Source: Desulfolithobacter dissulfuricans (GTDB lineage Bacteria; Desulfobacterota; Desulfobulbia; Desulfobulbales; Desulfobulbaceae). From it: 64,000 bases of DNA. Positions within the stretch are counted from its first letter, which is position 1; every line of letters starts with the position of its first letter. The position numbers were made by a program, and so were the translations under genes. Shown one piece after another: positions 29,561 to 38,243 of the stretch. The notes beneath the pieces were generated by a model that was not told where the DNA came from, ran no database searches, and saw only the letters and a list, made by a program, of their open reading frames with translations. Where the stretch lies: assembly GCF_025998535.1 (NCBI RefSeq), contig NZ_AP024233.1:1463219-1527218 (forward strand). Direction: 5' to 3'.

Positions 29561-29602
29561 TGGACCGCCAGGGGATTGCTAACCCGGCGGTCCATTCTTT
29601 TT
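29561..29602 (+). terminator. Intrinsic terminator after the PEP-CTERM gene
   Basis: TGGACCGCC pairs with GGCGGTCCA across a 16-nt loop and is followed by TTCTTTTT. Confidence 0.75.
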
Positions 29603-29668
29603 CCCTGACCGGTTCGCAGTCCTTGATTTTTCTTTTCGTCTGTATCTGCCTCTGACCGATCTCAACGG

Positions 29669-30178
29669 TTACAGTTCAATGGTTTCTGGATCATCGGGCA
29701 TGGGGGTGACCAGCCATTCGTCTTCCCCCATCTCAAGGTCGGTAATCTTGTTGATGTCTATCTTCAGATAGCGGCCCTTGCCTTCAACCGCAATCGCGCC
29801 GTCAGCAAGCAGAATTTCGCCGCTTCCTTCAAAAAATCGCTTACCATCCTTTGTTAAACGGGCAAGGACCCGTACTTCCTCGTTTAGTGGGACCGGTTTT
29901 CTGAGCCGCATGGAAAAATCCACAGTCACACCCCAGATATTATCCGAATAGGAGATCATGACGGCCCGGCCAATGGTCTCGTCAAGAATGGTTGCCGCCA
30001 GTCCTCCATGCAATCGGCCAGGATACCCCTGGTGTTCGGTGGCAGGCCTGAAAATAGCCAGCAACTCCCCGGATTCAAGCTCATAAAACCGGCTTTTCAG
30101 GCCAAACCTGTTTTCCAGCCCGCAGACAAAACACATTCTGGAATTGGGCTGCTTGCCGGTAACCTTTATTTCTTTCAT
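29669..30178 (-). CDS. PaaI-like hotdog-fold thioesterase
   Basis: Likely acyl-CoA thioesterase. The 169-residue protein has the hotdog signature PGRLHGGLAATILDETIGRA, with the HGG and a downstream acidic residue typical of PaaI-type active sites, and the later GVTVDFSMRLRKPVPLN strand. A Cys pair near the N-terminus (CFVCGLENRFGL) is seen in a PaaI subgroup. It stands alone in opposite orientation to the PEP-CTERM gene. Substrate unknown. Confidence 0.8.
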   Translation of the reverse strand: MKEIKVTGKQPNSRMCFVCGLENRFGLKSRFYELESGELLAIFRPATEHQGYPGRLHGGLAATILDETIGRAVMISYSDNIWGVTVDFSMRLRKPVPLNEEVRVLARLTKDGKRFFEGSGEILLADGAIAVEGKGRYLKIDINKITDLEMGEDEWLVTPMPDDPETIEL

Positions 30179-30568
30179 GATATCTACCCCTGAAGAGTCT
30201 ATCTAAATCCATGGAATAGGTTTCCTCCATATCCATAGATAACTCTATTGGTTTCAGATACCAACTATATAGAGTAGAAGGAGAGAATTTTTTCGGGGAG
30301 AATCAGGTCCATGTTACAACTCGCCAGCCACCAGTTTTCAGCTGGTGGTTGGCAAGGTTACGAAGCGCATAGGAGTAAGGTTGGTGTTGCGTAGTTAGGC
30401 AGTGCCACGATTTCATGATGCAATGAAACCGCAAGTAACTCCGAGGATAATAAAATGATAGAAGCCGTAAGTGGATTTATCATACAAATTAGATGTCAAA
30501 AGTCATGTTGTTATTGTTAATGTAAGGCAGATGTGCATCAGGCTCGGACACAGGATGATTAGTATTCA
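30179..30568. other. Non-coding interval with a strong hairpin
   Basis: About 390 bases hold no plausible gene. A 12-bp near-perfect hairpin lies at 30323-30353 (GCCAGCCACCAG / CTGGTGGTTGGC) without a T run. A GTTAGGC resembling half of an integron attC core occurs near 30394, but no matching partner was found upstream. The left end near 30240-30280 is AT-rich. Confidence 0.4.
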
Positions 30569-31777
30569 TCATGTTTTGTAAGCTTGTACCTGATCTTTAC
30601 CACGTTGTTTCGCTTGGTATAAAGCTATATCAGCGCATTTGATTAACTCGTCTTGAGATATTGCAGTGTTGCCATCTGTCGTTGCCACTCCAAGGCTTAG
30701 TGTTACCGACTGTGTTGGTGATTTTTTGTGTGGTATTTCCAGATTTTTTACATTTAATCGTATCCTTTCGGCTACATGCAGTGCTCCTTCAAGGGATGTA
30801 TCTGGTAAAAGAACAACGAATTCTTCCCCACCATAACGAGCACAAAAATCACCGGGTCTTTTGAGTGATTCTTTTATCGTTTGTGCAACTTTTTTTAAAC
30901 ATTCATCTCCTTTAACGTGGCCATAGGTATCATTATATGTTTTGAAGTTGTCAATGTCGAACATTATTATTGATAGGGGTTGATTGTATCTTTGGCAATT
31001 TCTATATTCTATAGACAGATGTTCAAATAAACTGCGGCGGTTTGGGAGTAACGTTAATGGATCAATTACAGCTTGTTTTTTTAATGTGTTATATGCGTTG
31101 TTCAATTTATTTCCGGCTATGATAATTCCGCATAACCCAAATATTCCGATAATTATGTGTCCAATTAATAAATGTGCAAATGGTATTCTCATCACAAAGG
31201 GCAATGTAACGCTAATAGATCCAATAATGTCATCTTCTTTGTAGCCCTGCCAGGCATGGCATTTGAGACATTCTTTTTTAGCCTTTAAAGGGGACATGTA
31301 AAAATAATAAGTTTTTCCTTCGTTTTTAAGAAATATACCCCTCTCTTTTGCACCTTTTTCGAACTCTTTTAAAAACTGCTCTTCTAATTCATTTGGATTG
31401 TTTTGAGGATTGATTGGTTTAAGTCCTGTGATATGAAATAAGATTCCTTCTTTTTTCTGGGCAAATTCAGAAATTTGTCTTGTCATAAAAGCAGGATTTA
31501 TTTTAGTCAGTTTTAATTTATCATTAACTTTAATATCTCTCCTTGGATCTTTAAGGTATTTATTTGGTTGCGTCTTTTCATCAACAGCTACATATACTCC
31601 GCCGTGACTTGCGTTCCACAAGCGAGTCGTAATGATAATGTCGAAAACACTTTTTGCTGTCTTTGTAGCAATCCTTCTCTGTTCTTTTACTGCTTTGGTG
31701 TAATTCAGAGTGAAGGATGAGGTGACTAGAACTATCCATGCAGAAATGGCACATATTATATGCTTTTTGATTTCCAT
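30569..31777 (-). CDS. Diguanylate cyclase with periplasmic c-heme (DUF3365) sensor
   Basis: Predicted to make cyclic di-GMP in response to a redox or gas signal. The 402-residue protein has an N-terminal signal anchor (HIICAISAWIVLVTSSF), a DUF3365/Tll0287-like periplasmic domain with one heme-c site CLKCH (Cys170, Cys173, His174), a second membrane helix (LLIGHIIIGIFGLCGIIIAG) and a GGDEF domain with DIDNFKTYNDTYGHV and active-site GGEEF. The start has no strong ribosome binding site. Composition is far more AT-rich than the core genes, so it is probably acquired. The GGDEF remnant at 22.1 kb is a relative. Confidence 0.86.
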   Translation of the reverse strand: MEIKKHIICAISAWIVLVTSSFTLNYTKAVKEQRRIATKTAKSVFDIIITTRLWNASHGGVYVAVDEKTQPNKYLKDPRRDIKVNDKLKLTKINPAFMTRQISEFAQKKEGILFHITGLKPINPQNNPNELEEQFLKEFEKGAKERGIFLKNEGKTYYFYMSPLKAKKECLKCHAWQGYKEDDIIGSISVTLPFVMRIPFAHLLIGHIIIGIFGLCGIIIAGNKLNNAYNTLKKQAVIDPLTLLPNRRSLFEHLSIEYRNCQRYNQPLSIIMFDIDNFKTYNDTYGHVKGDECLKKVAQTIKESLKRPGDFCARYGGEEFVVLLPDTSLEGALHVAERIRLNVKNLEIPHKKSPTQSVTLSLGVATTDGNTAISQDELIKCADIALYQAKQRGKDQVQAYKT

Positions 31778-31910
31778 AAATTTTTTAGTCTATCATATAA
31801 ACCCTTGGTCTTAGGCCAAGTCGAAGTTCATAGGCTTTGCCGTATGAATGACTCATTACTACAACCGAAGCTGAGTTATCTCCGCCCGCAGCAATAGGAG
31901 TAAGGGAGTA

Positions 31911-32106
31911 AGCCATTTTCGTAAGTTGTCACAAGCGATATGGCGCTGCTAATATTATATAGTTTTTGTTCCCAAAAGCCGTTTCAAAGTACCTGTTGGT
32001 GATGTAGCGAAAGAAGTTGAACTTTGTCTTCGAGCATTTACTGAGCAGCAAGGCGGAGAGATCATTGCGTTGAATGATCATGTTCACTGCTCTTCGTCAT
32101 TTCATG
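31911..32106 (+). pseudogene. IS200/IS605-family TnpA N-terminal remnant
   Basis: The plus strand encodes SHFRKLSQAIWRC, an in-frame TAA, then YYIVFVPKSRFKVPVGDVA and a stretch ending LNDHVHC. It matches the start of Y1 transposases (normally FRKLSHTIWHCQYHIVFVPKYRFK through DHVHLL, where the HVH is the HUH metal motif). The start codon is lost, Gln or Lys has become a stop, and similarity ends just after DHVH, where ISL3-derived sequence begins. The catalytic Tyr region is absent. Confidence 0.7.
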
Positions 32107-32428
32107 TAGGTTTCAGCAGGTTCAGTAACGGAGCAGCGAGAAGATAGATGATGGCAATGAATGTCTCATCGTTTCGGTATCCACGAGCCCGCGCCTTGGC
32201 GGCCTGGAATATTCCGTTGAGGCCCTCTATGCGTCCATTGCTATGTTCTGATATCCACCTGGCAAGAATCTCCTCCCGGTATTTTTCCACTGTGCGCAGC
32301 GCCTTTCTCTCCGGAGCCAACAGTTTTTTGTCATCGCAAAGCTCATTGGCCAGATTCAAAAACCAGGTCAGCCGCCATCTGGCCGCCCGCAGATTCGTTG
32401 CTCGGCGAACCCAGCGAAGTAGCTCTTT

Positions 32429-32433
32429 GATGC
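32429..32433 (+). repeat. IS21 target-site duplication, left copy (GATGC)
   Basis: GATGC here is repeated at 35100-35104, directly outside the two IS21 ends. Confidence 0.8.
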
Positions 32434-32516
32434 TGTTAATGATCACCTAATGGAGCCATCCATGATCGGGTTAATGAGGCCACTTTCAGGTGGTCATTTT
32501 GGGCTCTCGAACGTGG

Positions 32517-33302
32517 TTAATTTTTAGACGATTTTTCTGTTTTTTCCACCTCCTTTTTTTGGGGTTTTGGCAGTGGTTTTGTGGTCCGGTAACTTTTGCC
32601 ATCGAGGACCACGCAATAGGCGCCATGGCGTATGCGGTCGATGGTGGCTGCACCCAGCAGTTTGTTGGGAAAGGCGTCACGCCATTCGGACAGATCCAGG
32701 TTACTGGTGATGATGGTCGAACGTCGTTCATACCGTTCGCCGATCAGGTCGTGGATATCCTCGTCCTGGGGTGTGCGGAGAGGCTTGAGTCCAAAATCGT
32801 CGATGATCAGCAGGTCGACCTTGGCCAGGGTATTCAGGCGCCGGTCGTAAGTGTTGGTGGCCCGGGCGGCCTGGAGCTGACCGAGCAGTTTTGTCTGGGT
32901 CGTGAAGACAACATCACGACCCAGCCGGATGGCGCAATGGCCGAGTGCCTGGGCGATGTGACTCTTTCCGGTGCCGCAGGGGCCCACGATCAGGACACAG
33001 GCCTTTTCCTCCATGAAACGGCAGGTGGCCAGGTCCATTACCTGGGCCTTGTTGATGGCGGGATTGAAGGAAAAGTCGAAATCCTCCAGGGTTTTCTGAT
33101 TGCGGAACCCGGCGCGCCTGATCCGCATGTCGAATTTTCGTTGCGTACGGCGCGCCACCTCGTCCTGGATAAGGAGGGCGAGGAAGTCGGTATAGGCCAT
33201 TTTTTCATCGATCGCCTGCCGGTTCCGGATCTCCAGGGAATCCATGATCCCGGAGAGGCGCAGCTGCTTGAGCATGGGGATCAGTTCGGGCATGGGATGC
33301 AT
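32517..33302 (-). CDS. istB: IS21 IstB helper ATPase
   Basis: AAA+ ATPase that directs IstA-mediated insertion. The 261-residue protein has Walker A VGPCGTGKSHIA, Walker B LLIIDDFGLKPL, and a Ser/Thr-rich sensor region STIITSNLDLSEW. The start at 33302 is preferred because AAGGAGG lies seven bases upstream; a start 15 codons earlier is possible. It overlaps the end of istA by 22 bases. Confidence 0.92.
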   Translation of the reverse strand: MHPMPELIPMLKQLRLSGIMDSLEIRNRQAIDEKMAYTDFLALLIQDEVARRTQRKFDMRIRRAGFRNQKTLEDFDFSFNPAINKAQVMDLATCRFMEEKACVLIVGPCGTGKSHIAQALGHCAIRLGRDVVFTTQTKLLGQLQAARATNTYDRRLNTLAKVDLLIIDDFGLKPLRTPQDEDIHDLIGERYERRSTIITSNLDLSEWRDAFPNKLLGAATIDRIRHGAYCVVLDGKSYRTTKPLPKPQKKEVEKTEKSSKN

Positions 33303-34858
33303 ATCGAGTCCTCCTTGGACGAAGAGGTTGTGACCACTCTCGAGCATGTTCTTTGAAAACGTCCTTTGCCGGTATAGGTTGCCGGCAGGGGTGTGGGAAC
33401 GGGATCGTCGGGCAGTTGATCGAGCCCCTTTGCCAGGATGGTCTTGACCGTGATGTACTTTGGACTGTCAAAGAAAAGAGCACGCCGACAGGCGGCTTCC
33501 AGGCGGACCTGACCATACTTCCCGGCAAGGCCGATGACTCCCTGGGCAGCCCTGAGATTGTCCAGGACTCGGTGAGCGAAAAGAGACTCGATGAGACGTA
33601 AACAGTTGGGGCCTGTTACACCAGCCTGCCTGAGGCACCATTGCGGGTCACGCATCAGGTAGGCCACGGCATCGGGCGGCAGGTGACCGATGATGGTCGA
33701 TTTCTCGCCGGGCCTGTGTTTCCGGGGATGAACCGCCACCAGTTCGTGATCGTGAAAGATCTTGACGGTCGTTTCCGTGGCCTTGACCCAGAGCTGTTTG
33801 CGGACCAGCCTGTAGGGTGCCGAGTAAAAGCATTTTTCAAACTGCAGATGACAGTTGCCATGCAGCTTGTGTGCAGACCAGACCGCCAGCTCCGGCACCT
33901 TGGCCGGCAGGGGCTTGAGCAGGTGTTTTTCCGCTTCTGCAAAGAGGGAAAGCGGCTTCTGCCTGGTAGTGCCATGGACACGGTTGCCGGCGCTCTCCAT
34001 GATCCATTCGCGCAGTTGGCGGTTGGCATCACCAAGGCTTCTGAATCGGCGTAAAGGCAGGAAGCTGCGCTTGATATACTTGACTCCGGCCTCGACCCTG
34101 CCTTTTTTCCTTGGCTCGTTGGGCGGACAGGGCGAGACCAGGAAACCATAGCCTTCGGCCAGTTCAGCATAGGAACGCTGGATCCTGGGATCCCGCCAGC
34201 ATGCCCTGGTGATGGCGGACTTCAGGTTGTCGACCACCACCTTTTTCGGGATACCGCCGAAGAATTCAAAGGCCCGTCGGTGACAGCCAAGCCAGGTGTG
34301 TATTTTTTGGTCCCTGACGATCTCGGCATACTGATGCCGGCTGAAGGCCAGGGTCATGACAAAGAACCAGGTGGAAAACACCTCGCCGGTGGTCGTATCC
34401 GTGATTTTCGGCCCCTTGCCGAAGTCGACCTGGGCCACCTCGCCCGGCTTGAAGTCGAGCATGACCGTGGCCTCTGGCGAGTCATTCTTCAGTTGCTGCA
34501 GGTACCGGCGTACCGCTGAATAACTGCCGGAAAAACCATGATCGCGTACCAGTGCCTGATGGATGGTGGTGCCGGAGATTCCCTGCCTGTGCCAGGACTT
34601 GATCTTCTCGTGGTAGGGCGCCAGAATGGAACCTGAAGCAGGGCGCCGGGGACGCTTGAGAACTGCAGCCAGGGTGTGGTCATCCGGCAAAGGCCTCTTT
34701 GGGGAGAGCCAGCCCTTTTCCGTTGCGATACGACGGAATTCCGAAGCTTTGGCTCGTCCCATGAGACCGGCTTTGGCAATCTGGCGATCCGACTGGCCGG
34801 AGCGCATGTAGGCAAGGATCTGACGGTATTGGAACATCTCGAACCTCCTGTTGGCCAT
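33281..34858 (-). CDS. istA: IS21 IstA transposase
   Basis: DDE transposase (525 residues) of the IS21 element. An N-terminal helix-turn-helix (QILAYMRSGQSDRQIAKAGL) is followed by a second DNA-binding part and an rve-type catalytic core with QVDFGKGPKI (first Asp), PKKVVVDNLKSA (second Asp) and GRVEAGVKYIKRSFL (Glu). The C-terminal IstA tail (LWVKATETTVKIFHDHELVA) is complete. Length is normal. Confidence 0.92.
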   Translation of the reverse strand: MANRRFEMFQYRQILAYMRSGQSDRQIAKAGLMGRAKASEFRRIATEKGWLSPKRPLPDDHTLAAVLKRPRRPASGSILAPYHEKIKSWHRQGISGTTIHQALVRDHGFSGSYSAVRRYLQQLKNDSPEATVMLDFKPGEVAQVDFGKGPKITDTTTGEVFSTWFFVMTLAFSRHQYAEIVRDQKIHTWLGCHRRAFEFFGGIPKKVVVDNLKSAITRACWRDPRIQRSYAELAEGYGFLVSPCPPNEPRKKGRVEAGVKYIKRSFLPLRRFRSLGDANRQLREWIMESAGNRVHGTTRQKPLSLFAEAEKHLLKPLPAKVPELAVWSAHKLHGNCHLQFEKCFYSAPYRLVRKQLWVKATETTVKIFHDHELVAVHPRKHRPGEKSTIIGHLPPDAVAYLMRDPQWCLRQAGVTGPNCLRLIESLFAHRVLDNLRAAQGVIGLAGKYGQVRLEAACRRALFFDSPKYITVKTILAKGLDQLPDDPVPTPLPATYTGKGRFQRTCSRVVTTSSSKEDSICIPCPN

Positions 34859-34948
34859 TGGTACACCTCCCTGGAAACGATAGTGCTCTGTTCCACAGAG
34901 ATATACCAGATTGTCAGGGAGTCCGAGAACCGGTTACGACCGGTAAAG

Positions 34949-35099
34949 TGGCTCGATTAACCTGATCACCGGCTGGCTCGATTATGATGATCACGGGGTG
35001 GCTCAATTAGCGTGATCATCAGGTGGCTCCATTACGGCGATCATCGGGTGGCCCGATTAAGGTGATCATGAAGTGGCTCTATATGGAGTGTCATTAACA
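34949..35099 (+). repeat. Six tandem 25-bp repeats at the IS21 right end
   Basis: Six units of exactly 25 bases start at 34949, 34974, 34999, 35024, 35049 and 35074. The shared core is TGGCTC-ATTA followed after a few bases by TGATCA. The last unit diverges into the terminal TCATTAACA. IS21 elements carry multiple end repeats that bind IstA; six regularly phased copies, each about 2.4 helical turns, is more than commonly described. Confidence 0.85.
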
Positions 35100-35104
35100 G
35101 ATGC
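35100..35104 (+). repeat. IS21 target-site duplication, right copy (GATGC)
   Basis: Pairs with 32429-32433. Confidence 0.8.
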
Positions 35105-35829
35105 GCCAGGCTTCGGCTGTGTGCAGGTCCATGGCCTCAAGCTCTGCCAGCGCATCAAGCTGCTTTTCCGTGAGGTCGCTTTCCGCTGCCTTGAGAGTAG
35201 CCCATCTCGCAGCCCGGGGCATGCGTACTTCCTTTGCTTCCTTGCGGCGCACCTCGTCCACTGCCTTGCTGAACAACTGGACCACATGGAACCTGTCCAC
35301 CGTAATATTGCTGTTGACGAAGTGGGTCTTTATGCCGGAGATGAAGGCTCCGGACATATCGGAGACCACCTCGACCACATTCTCCGCCTTTCCCTGGTGG
35401 TCGGCCACAACCGCTTGTCTTTCATCTCCAGAATCCGAGCGGCGGTGAGTACCGGCTTGTCACGGACAAGTACCATGGCCGCCTGCTCGAAAAGCAGGGT
35501 AAACTTGCTGCCTTTGGAAGCCCAGGGTACGGTAATCTGTTTCACACCATGGTGTTCACAACGAATCCTGGGGACAGGAGCGGTGATGTAACAGTGATGT
35601 TGGAAAAAATTCAGATGCCGCCACGTCTTCACCTTGAAATCACGAGCCTTGCACATGGCTCCACAGACAGGGCAAGGATACTTCGCTCCTCGGTCGGCCT
35701 TGATGGTGAGGCGCAGTTCATAGGGAACCTTCTCCGTGTCCAGAATCTGTCCCTTGATTTCCCAGGGGGCTTCCAGGCCAAGTCCAAGACTGATAATGTC
35801 ACGACTGTTCATCCTGACACCTCAGACAG

Positions 35830-35873
35830 TTTCGAGTGGATTTGGTCACAAAATATACCAAATCCACTCGAAA
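35830..35873. repeat. 17-bp perfect inverted repeat
   Basis: TTTCGAGTGGATTTGGT and its exact complement surround a 10-nt AT-rich loop. It lies 18 bases upstream of the ISL3 transposase start, which suggests an element end, operator or attenuator; no T run follows on either strand, so it is not a normal intrinsic terminator. Bases 35874-35979 hold no gene. Confidence 0.7.
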
Positions 35874-35979
35874 CGTCGAGGAGTCGAGAAAGCTTGAATC
35901 TCATAGATAGCGCTACTGATTTTATTTGCCAGAACTTTAGGCTGGAGAGAGCCATTTTTTTCAGGTAGAACCACGGTCC

Positions 35980-36909
35980 ATGGGACAGGTTATTGAAATC
36001 GTTTTGCCGGTATTTCTGGTCATCGCTCTGGGGTATGGCATCCGCCGCTTCGGGCTGGTGGATGATCTCTTCATCACCCAGGTCAACGGGCTGGTTTTTT
36101 ATGTCTGCCTGCCGCTGCTGCTTTTCTACAAGATCGGCCAGGCGGATTTTTCCGTCAACTTCAACCCGCAGCTGGTGCTGGCTACCAGTGTGGCCACTGG
36201 CTGCTGCTTTGTCCTTGCCTATCTGTACGGGAAGTGGAGGGACTTTCCTCCTGCGGTTCACGGGGTGTTCTGCCAGGGATCGTTCAGGGGAAACCTGGCC
36301 TATATCGGGCTGGCTATTGTTTATAATGGCTATGGTGACGCCGGTCTGACCAGGGCAGGAATCCTGCTTGGTTTTCTGGTGCCTGTTCTGAACTTTTTCG
36401 CCATCCTGGCCCTTATTCTGCCCCAGCGGCGCCAGCGTACAGGTTATCCTGAAATCGTAAAGATGATCCTTGTCAATCCGCTCATCCTTGCCTCGCTGGT
36501 TGGGATTCTCTGGAGTTTTTTCGAACTGCCCATCCCCACAATCCTGGACCGGTCACTCCACATTGCCAGCGGAATGACCCTGCCCCTGGCACTCCTTTCA
36601 ATCGGCGGAAGTTTTTCTCTGAAAAACCTGCGAGGTGATTTCTGCATGGCAGCTCTTGCCACAACCATGAAGTTGGTTCTGTTGCCGCTGATAACAGCAG
36701 CGTTGATGCTGTTGCTTGGTATTACCGGGCTGGATTTTGCCATCGGCCTGCTCATGGCCGGTGCACCGACTGCGGTAGCCACCTATATCATGGCGTCCCA
36801 GATGGGAGCTGACGGGGAACTTGCGGGAACAATCGTGATGATGGCCACCGGATTTTCAGCACTCAGTTACACCCTGCTGTTGCTCAGCCTGCATGCTTTT
36901 GGCATGTAG
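35980..36909 (+). CDS. AEC-family membrane transporter
   Basis: Auxin efflux carrier family permease of the inner membrane; bacterial members move organic acids such as malate or malonate. The 309-residue protein has about ten hydrophobic helices, the N-terminal VLPVFLVIALGYGIRRFGLV typical of the family, CQGSFRGNLAYIGLAIVYN in the middle and the later APTAVATYIMASQMGAD segment. The start ATG follows a weak ribosome binding site. It is monocistronic, next to the ISL3 remnant. Substrate not determinable. Confidence 0.88.
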   Translation: MGQVIEIVLPVFLVIALGYGIRRFGLVDDLFITQVNGLVFYVCLPLLLFYKIGQADFSVNFNPQLVLATSVATGCCFVLAYLYGKWRDFPPAVHGVFCQGSFRGNLAYIGLAIVYNGYGDAGLTRAGILLGFLVPVLNFFAILALILPQRRQRTGYPEIVKMILVNPLILASLVGILWSFFELPIPTILDRSLHIASGMTLPLALLSIGGSFSLKNLRGDFCMAALATTMKLVLLPLITAALMLLLGITGLDFAIGLLMAGAPTAVATYIMASQMGADGELAGTIVMMATGFSALSYTLLLLSLHAFGM

Positions 36910-37011
36910 GATGTTGCGATAGAGTCCGGCAGGTTCAGCGTTTATCAGGTAAGGATGAAAGTGGATTCACTATCTTTTCAAATTGGTGCGCCCAAAAGAA
37001 CAGATGATTAT

Positions 37012-37668
37012 TTATTCACTTGGTAAAACATAAAAGAACACCGCCATAAAATGGCTGAAACTGCCGATTAAAACAAGCACATGGAAGATGGCGTGGTTGA
37101 ACTTTATGTTATTAATGCTGTATAAGACTGCACCTATTGTATATGATATTCCTCCGGCCAAAAGCCATAGGAAACCATCTAAAGGTAAATTGTTAATTAA
37201 TGGTTTTATCGCGAAGATGATAACCCAACCCATTGATACATACATGATGGTTGAAAGTAAATCATACTTTCCGGTAAAGAAAAGTTTTAAAATTATTCCT
37301 GTTAAAGCCATCCCCCAGGAAATGCCGAAAATAACCCAACCTATTGTACCATTTAGAGTAACAAGCGTAAAAGGAGTGTAAGTTCCAGCAATTAGGATAT
37401 AAATTGATGCATGGTCGATGATTTTTAGCCTATTTCTCAGGTCTAAATTCTTGGCACTGTGGTAAAGAGTAGAGGCAATATACAATATGATTAGACTTGT
37501 GCCAAAAATACTGAAACTAATAATGTGCCAGGCAGTCCCGTACATAATTGCATGCGTAACTAGAAGCACCAAAGCAGCAATACTTAAAATAAAACCTATT
37601 GCATGAGAAATGATATTTATCTTTTCTTCTGTTGGTAAATAATATTCTGTTTTTTCAGTATTTTTCAT
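37012..37668 (-). CDS. Hemolysin III (HlyIII/PAQR-type) membrane protein
   Basis: Seven-helix inner-membrane protein of the HlyIII/YqfA family, whose bacterial role is poorly defined. The 218-residue sequence contains the family motifs EEKINIISHAIGFILS, ASTLYHS near the second helix (Ser and His of the metal site), DHASIYILIAGTYTPFTL and the C-terminal NHAIFHVLVLIGSFSHFMAV with the two other His. Base composition is strongly AT-rich compared with neighbours, so it is likely acquired. No operon partner. Confidence 0.88.
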   Translation of the reverse strand: MKNTEKTEYYLPTEEKINIISHAIGFILSIAALVLLVTHAIMYGTAWHIISFSIFGTSLIILYIASTLYHSAKNLDLRNRLKIIDHASIYILIAGTYTPFTLVTLNGTIGWVIFGISWGMALTGIILKLFFTGKYDLLSTIMYVSMGWVIIFAIKPLINNLPLDGFLWLLAGGISYTIGAVLYSINNIKFNHAIFHVLVLIGSFSHFMAVFFYVLPSE

Positions 37669-38243
37669 CTGATTAATATCTTATGTTTGTATTAATCAAG
37701 ACTCGCGAACGGAATAGTGATGGAAGAATTATAATCTGCTAGTTGATATTAAAAAAATTATCAAAAAATACAAATTAGTAATTTAATATCAACTGGTTCT
37801 ATCGGTTCTCCAATTTTTATATTCTAACCTATCATTTTTACCTTCTCCTGATTTTGAATGTATTCTTTTTTCTTTGAAAAAGCATCTCATTTAATACATC
37901 AGTACAGTATAATGGCTGACAGTTTGTATGGTATGGGGCTTGCCGAACCGGCAAAGCTGAGGAAGGGAGTCGGGGGGAGGTGGGATTTTGATGTTCGCGA
38001 ACCGAGGAAAGTCAGATGCAGGTCTAATTCCTTCCAGTACTTACTTCACAGGTTCAACGTATGAAGTAGCTGGACTCCAGAATGAAGGTGCAGGGCCACG
38101 GACTATTTCTTGAAACTATAGTTTTCCCTAACATTCATAGCCTCTTTAGTTCCGGCTAACTGACTGGGCAGACTGTTGTTTCCTTGAACAGATACAGGTC
38201 AGCCTTAGAGCAATCCATTCATGCCAGTTGCCTGGGCCTGTTT
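37669..38243. other. Non-coding interval with a 13-bp inverted repeat
   Basis: Nothing codes convincingly over 575 bases. AGTTGATATTAAA (37741-37753) and its exact complement (37792-37804) form an inverted repeat around an AT-rich 38-base centre, 70 bases upstream of the HlyIII start. A short ORF at 37858-38064 lacks a ribosome binding site and family features. The T-rich end near 38240 may serve as terminator space. Confidence 0.4.

Larger units (their letters stand above)
32434..35099. mobile_element. IS21-family insertion sequence, intact
   Basis: The 2666-bp element starts TGTTAATGATCACC and ends with the reverse complement of TGTTAATGACACTCC; the first nine bases are shared. It is bounded by GATGC direct repeats and carries full-length istA and istB on the minus strand. 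Sub-terminal repeats occur at both ends, most clearly six tandem 25-bp units at the right. It inserted into an ISL3-type transposase gene. Confidence 0.92.
32102..35812 (-). pseudogene. ISL3-family transposase remnant, split by IS21
   Basis: The N-terminal part 35100-35812 begins MNSRDIISLGLGLEAPWEIK, with zinc-finger CPVCGAMCKARDF and the wHTH-like region. It carries an internal deletion near 35405 that shifts frame (KDKRLW joins ADHQGKAENVV, losing the first catalytic segment). The C-terminal part 32102-32433 has KELLRWVRRATNLRAARWRL and SNGRIEGLNGIFQAAKARAR. The IS21 element separates HTAEAWRI from KELLRWV. Thus the ISL3 copy was already defective or decayed independently. Exact ISL3 ends were not identified. 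Confidence 0.85.

Noticed and set aside
30392-30400. GTTAGGC resembling an integron attC core site
   Set aside because: No RYYYAAC partner within about 140 bases upstream and no imperfect stem typical of attC was found.
37858-38064. 68-residue ORF between HlyIII and the kinase remnant
   Set aside because: No ribosome binding site and no recognisable domain.
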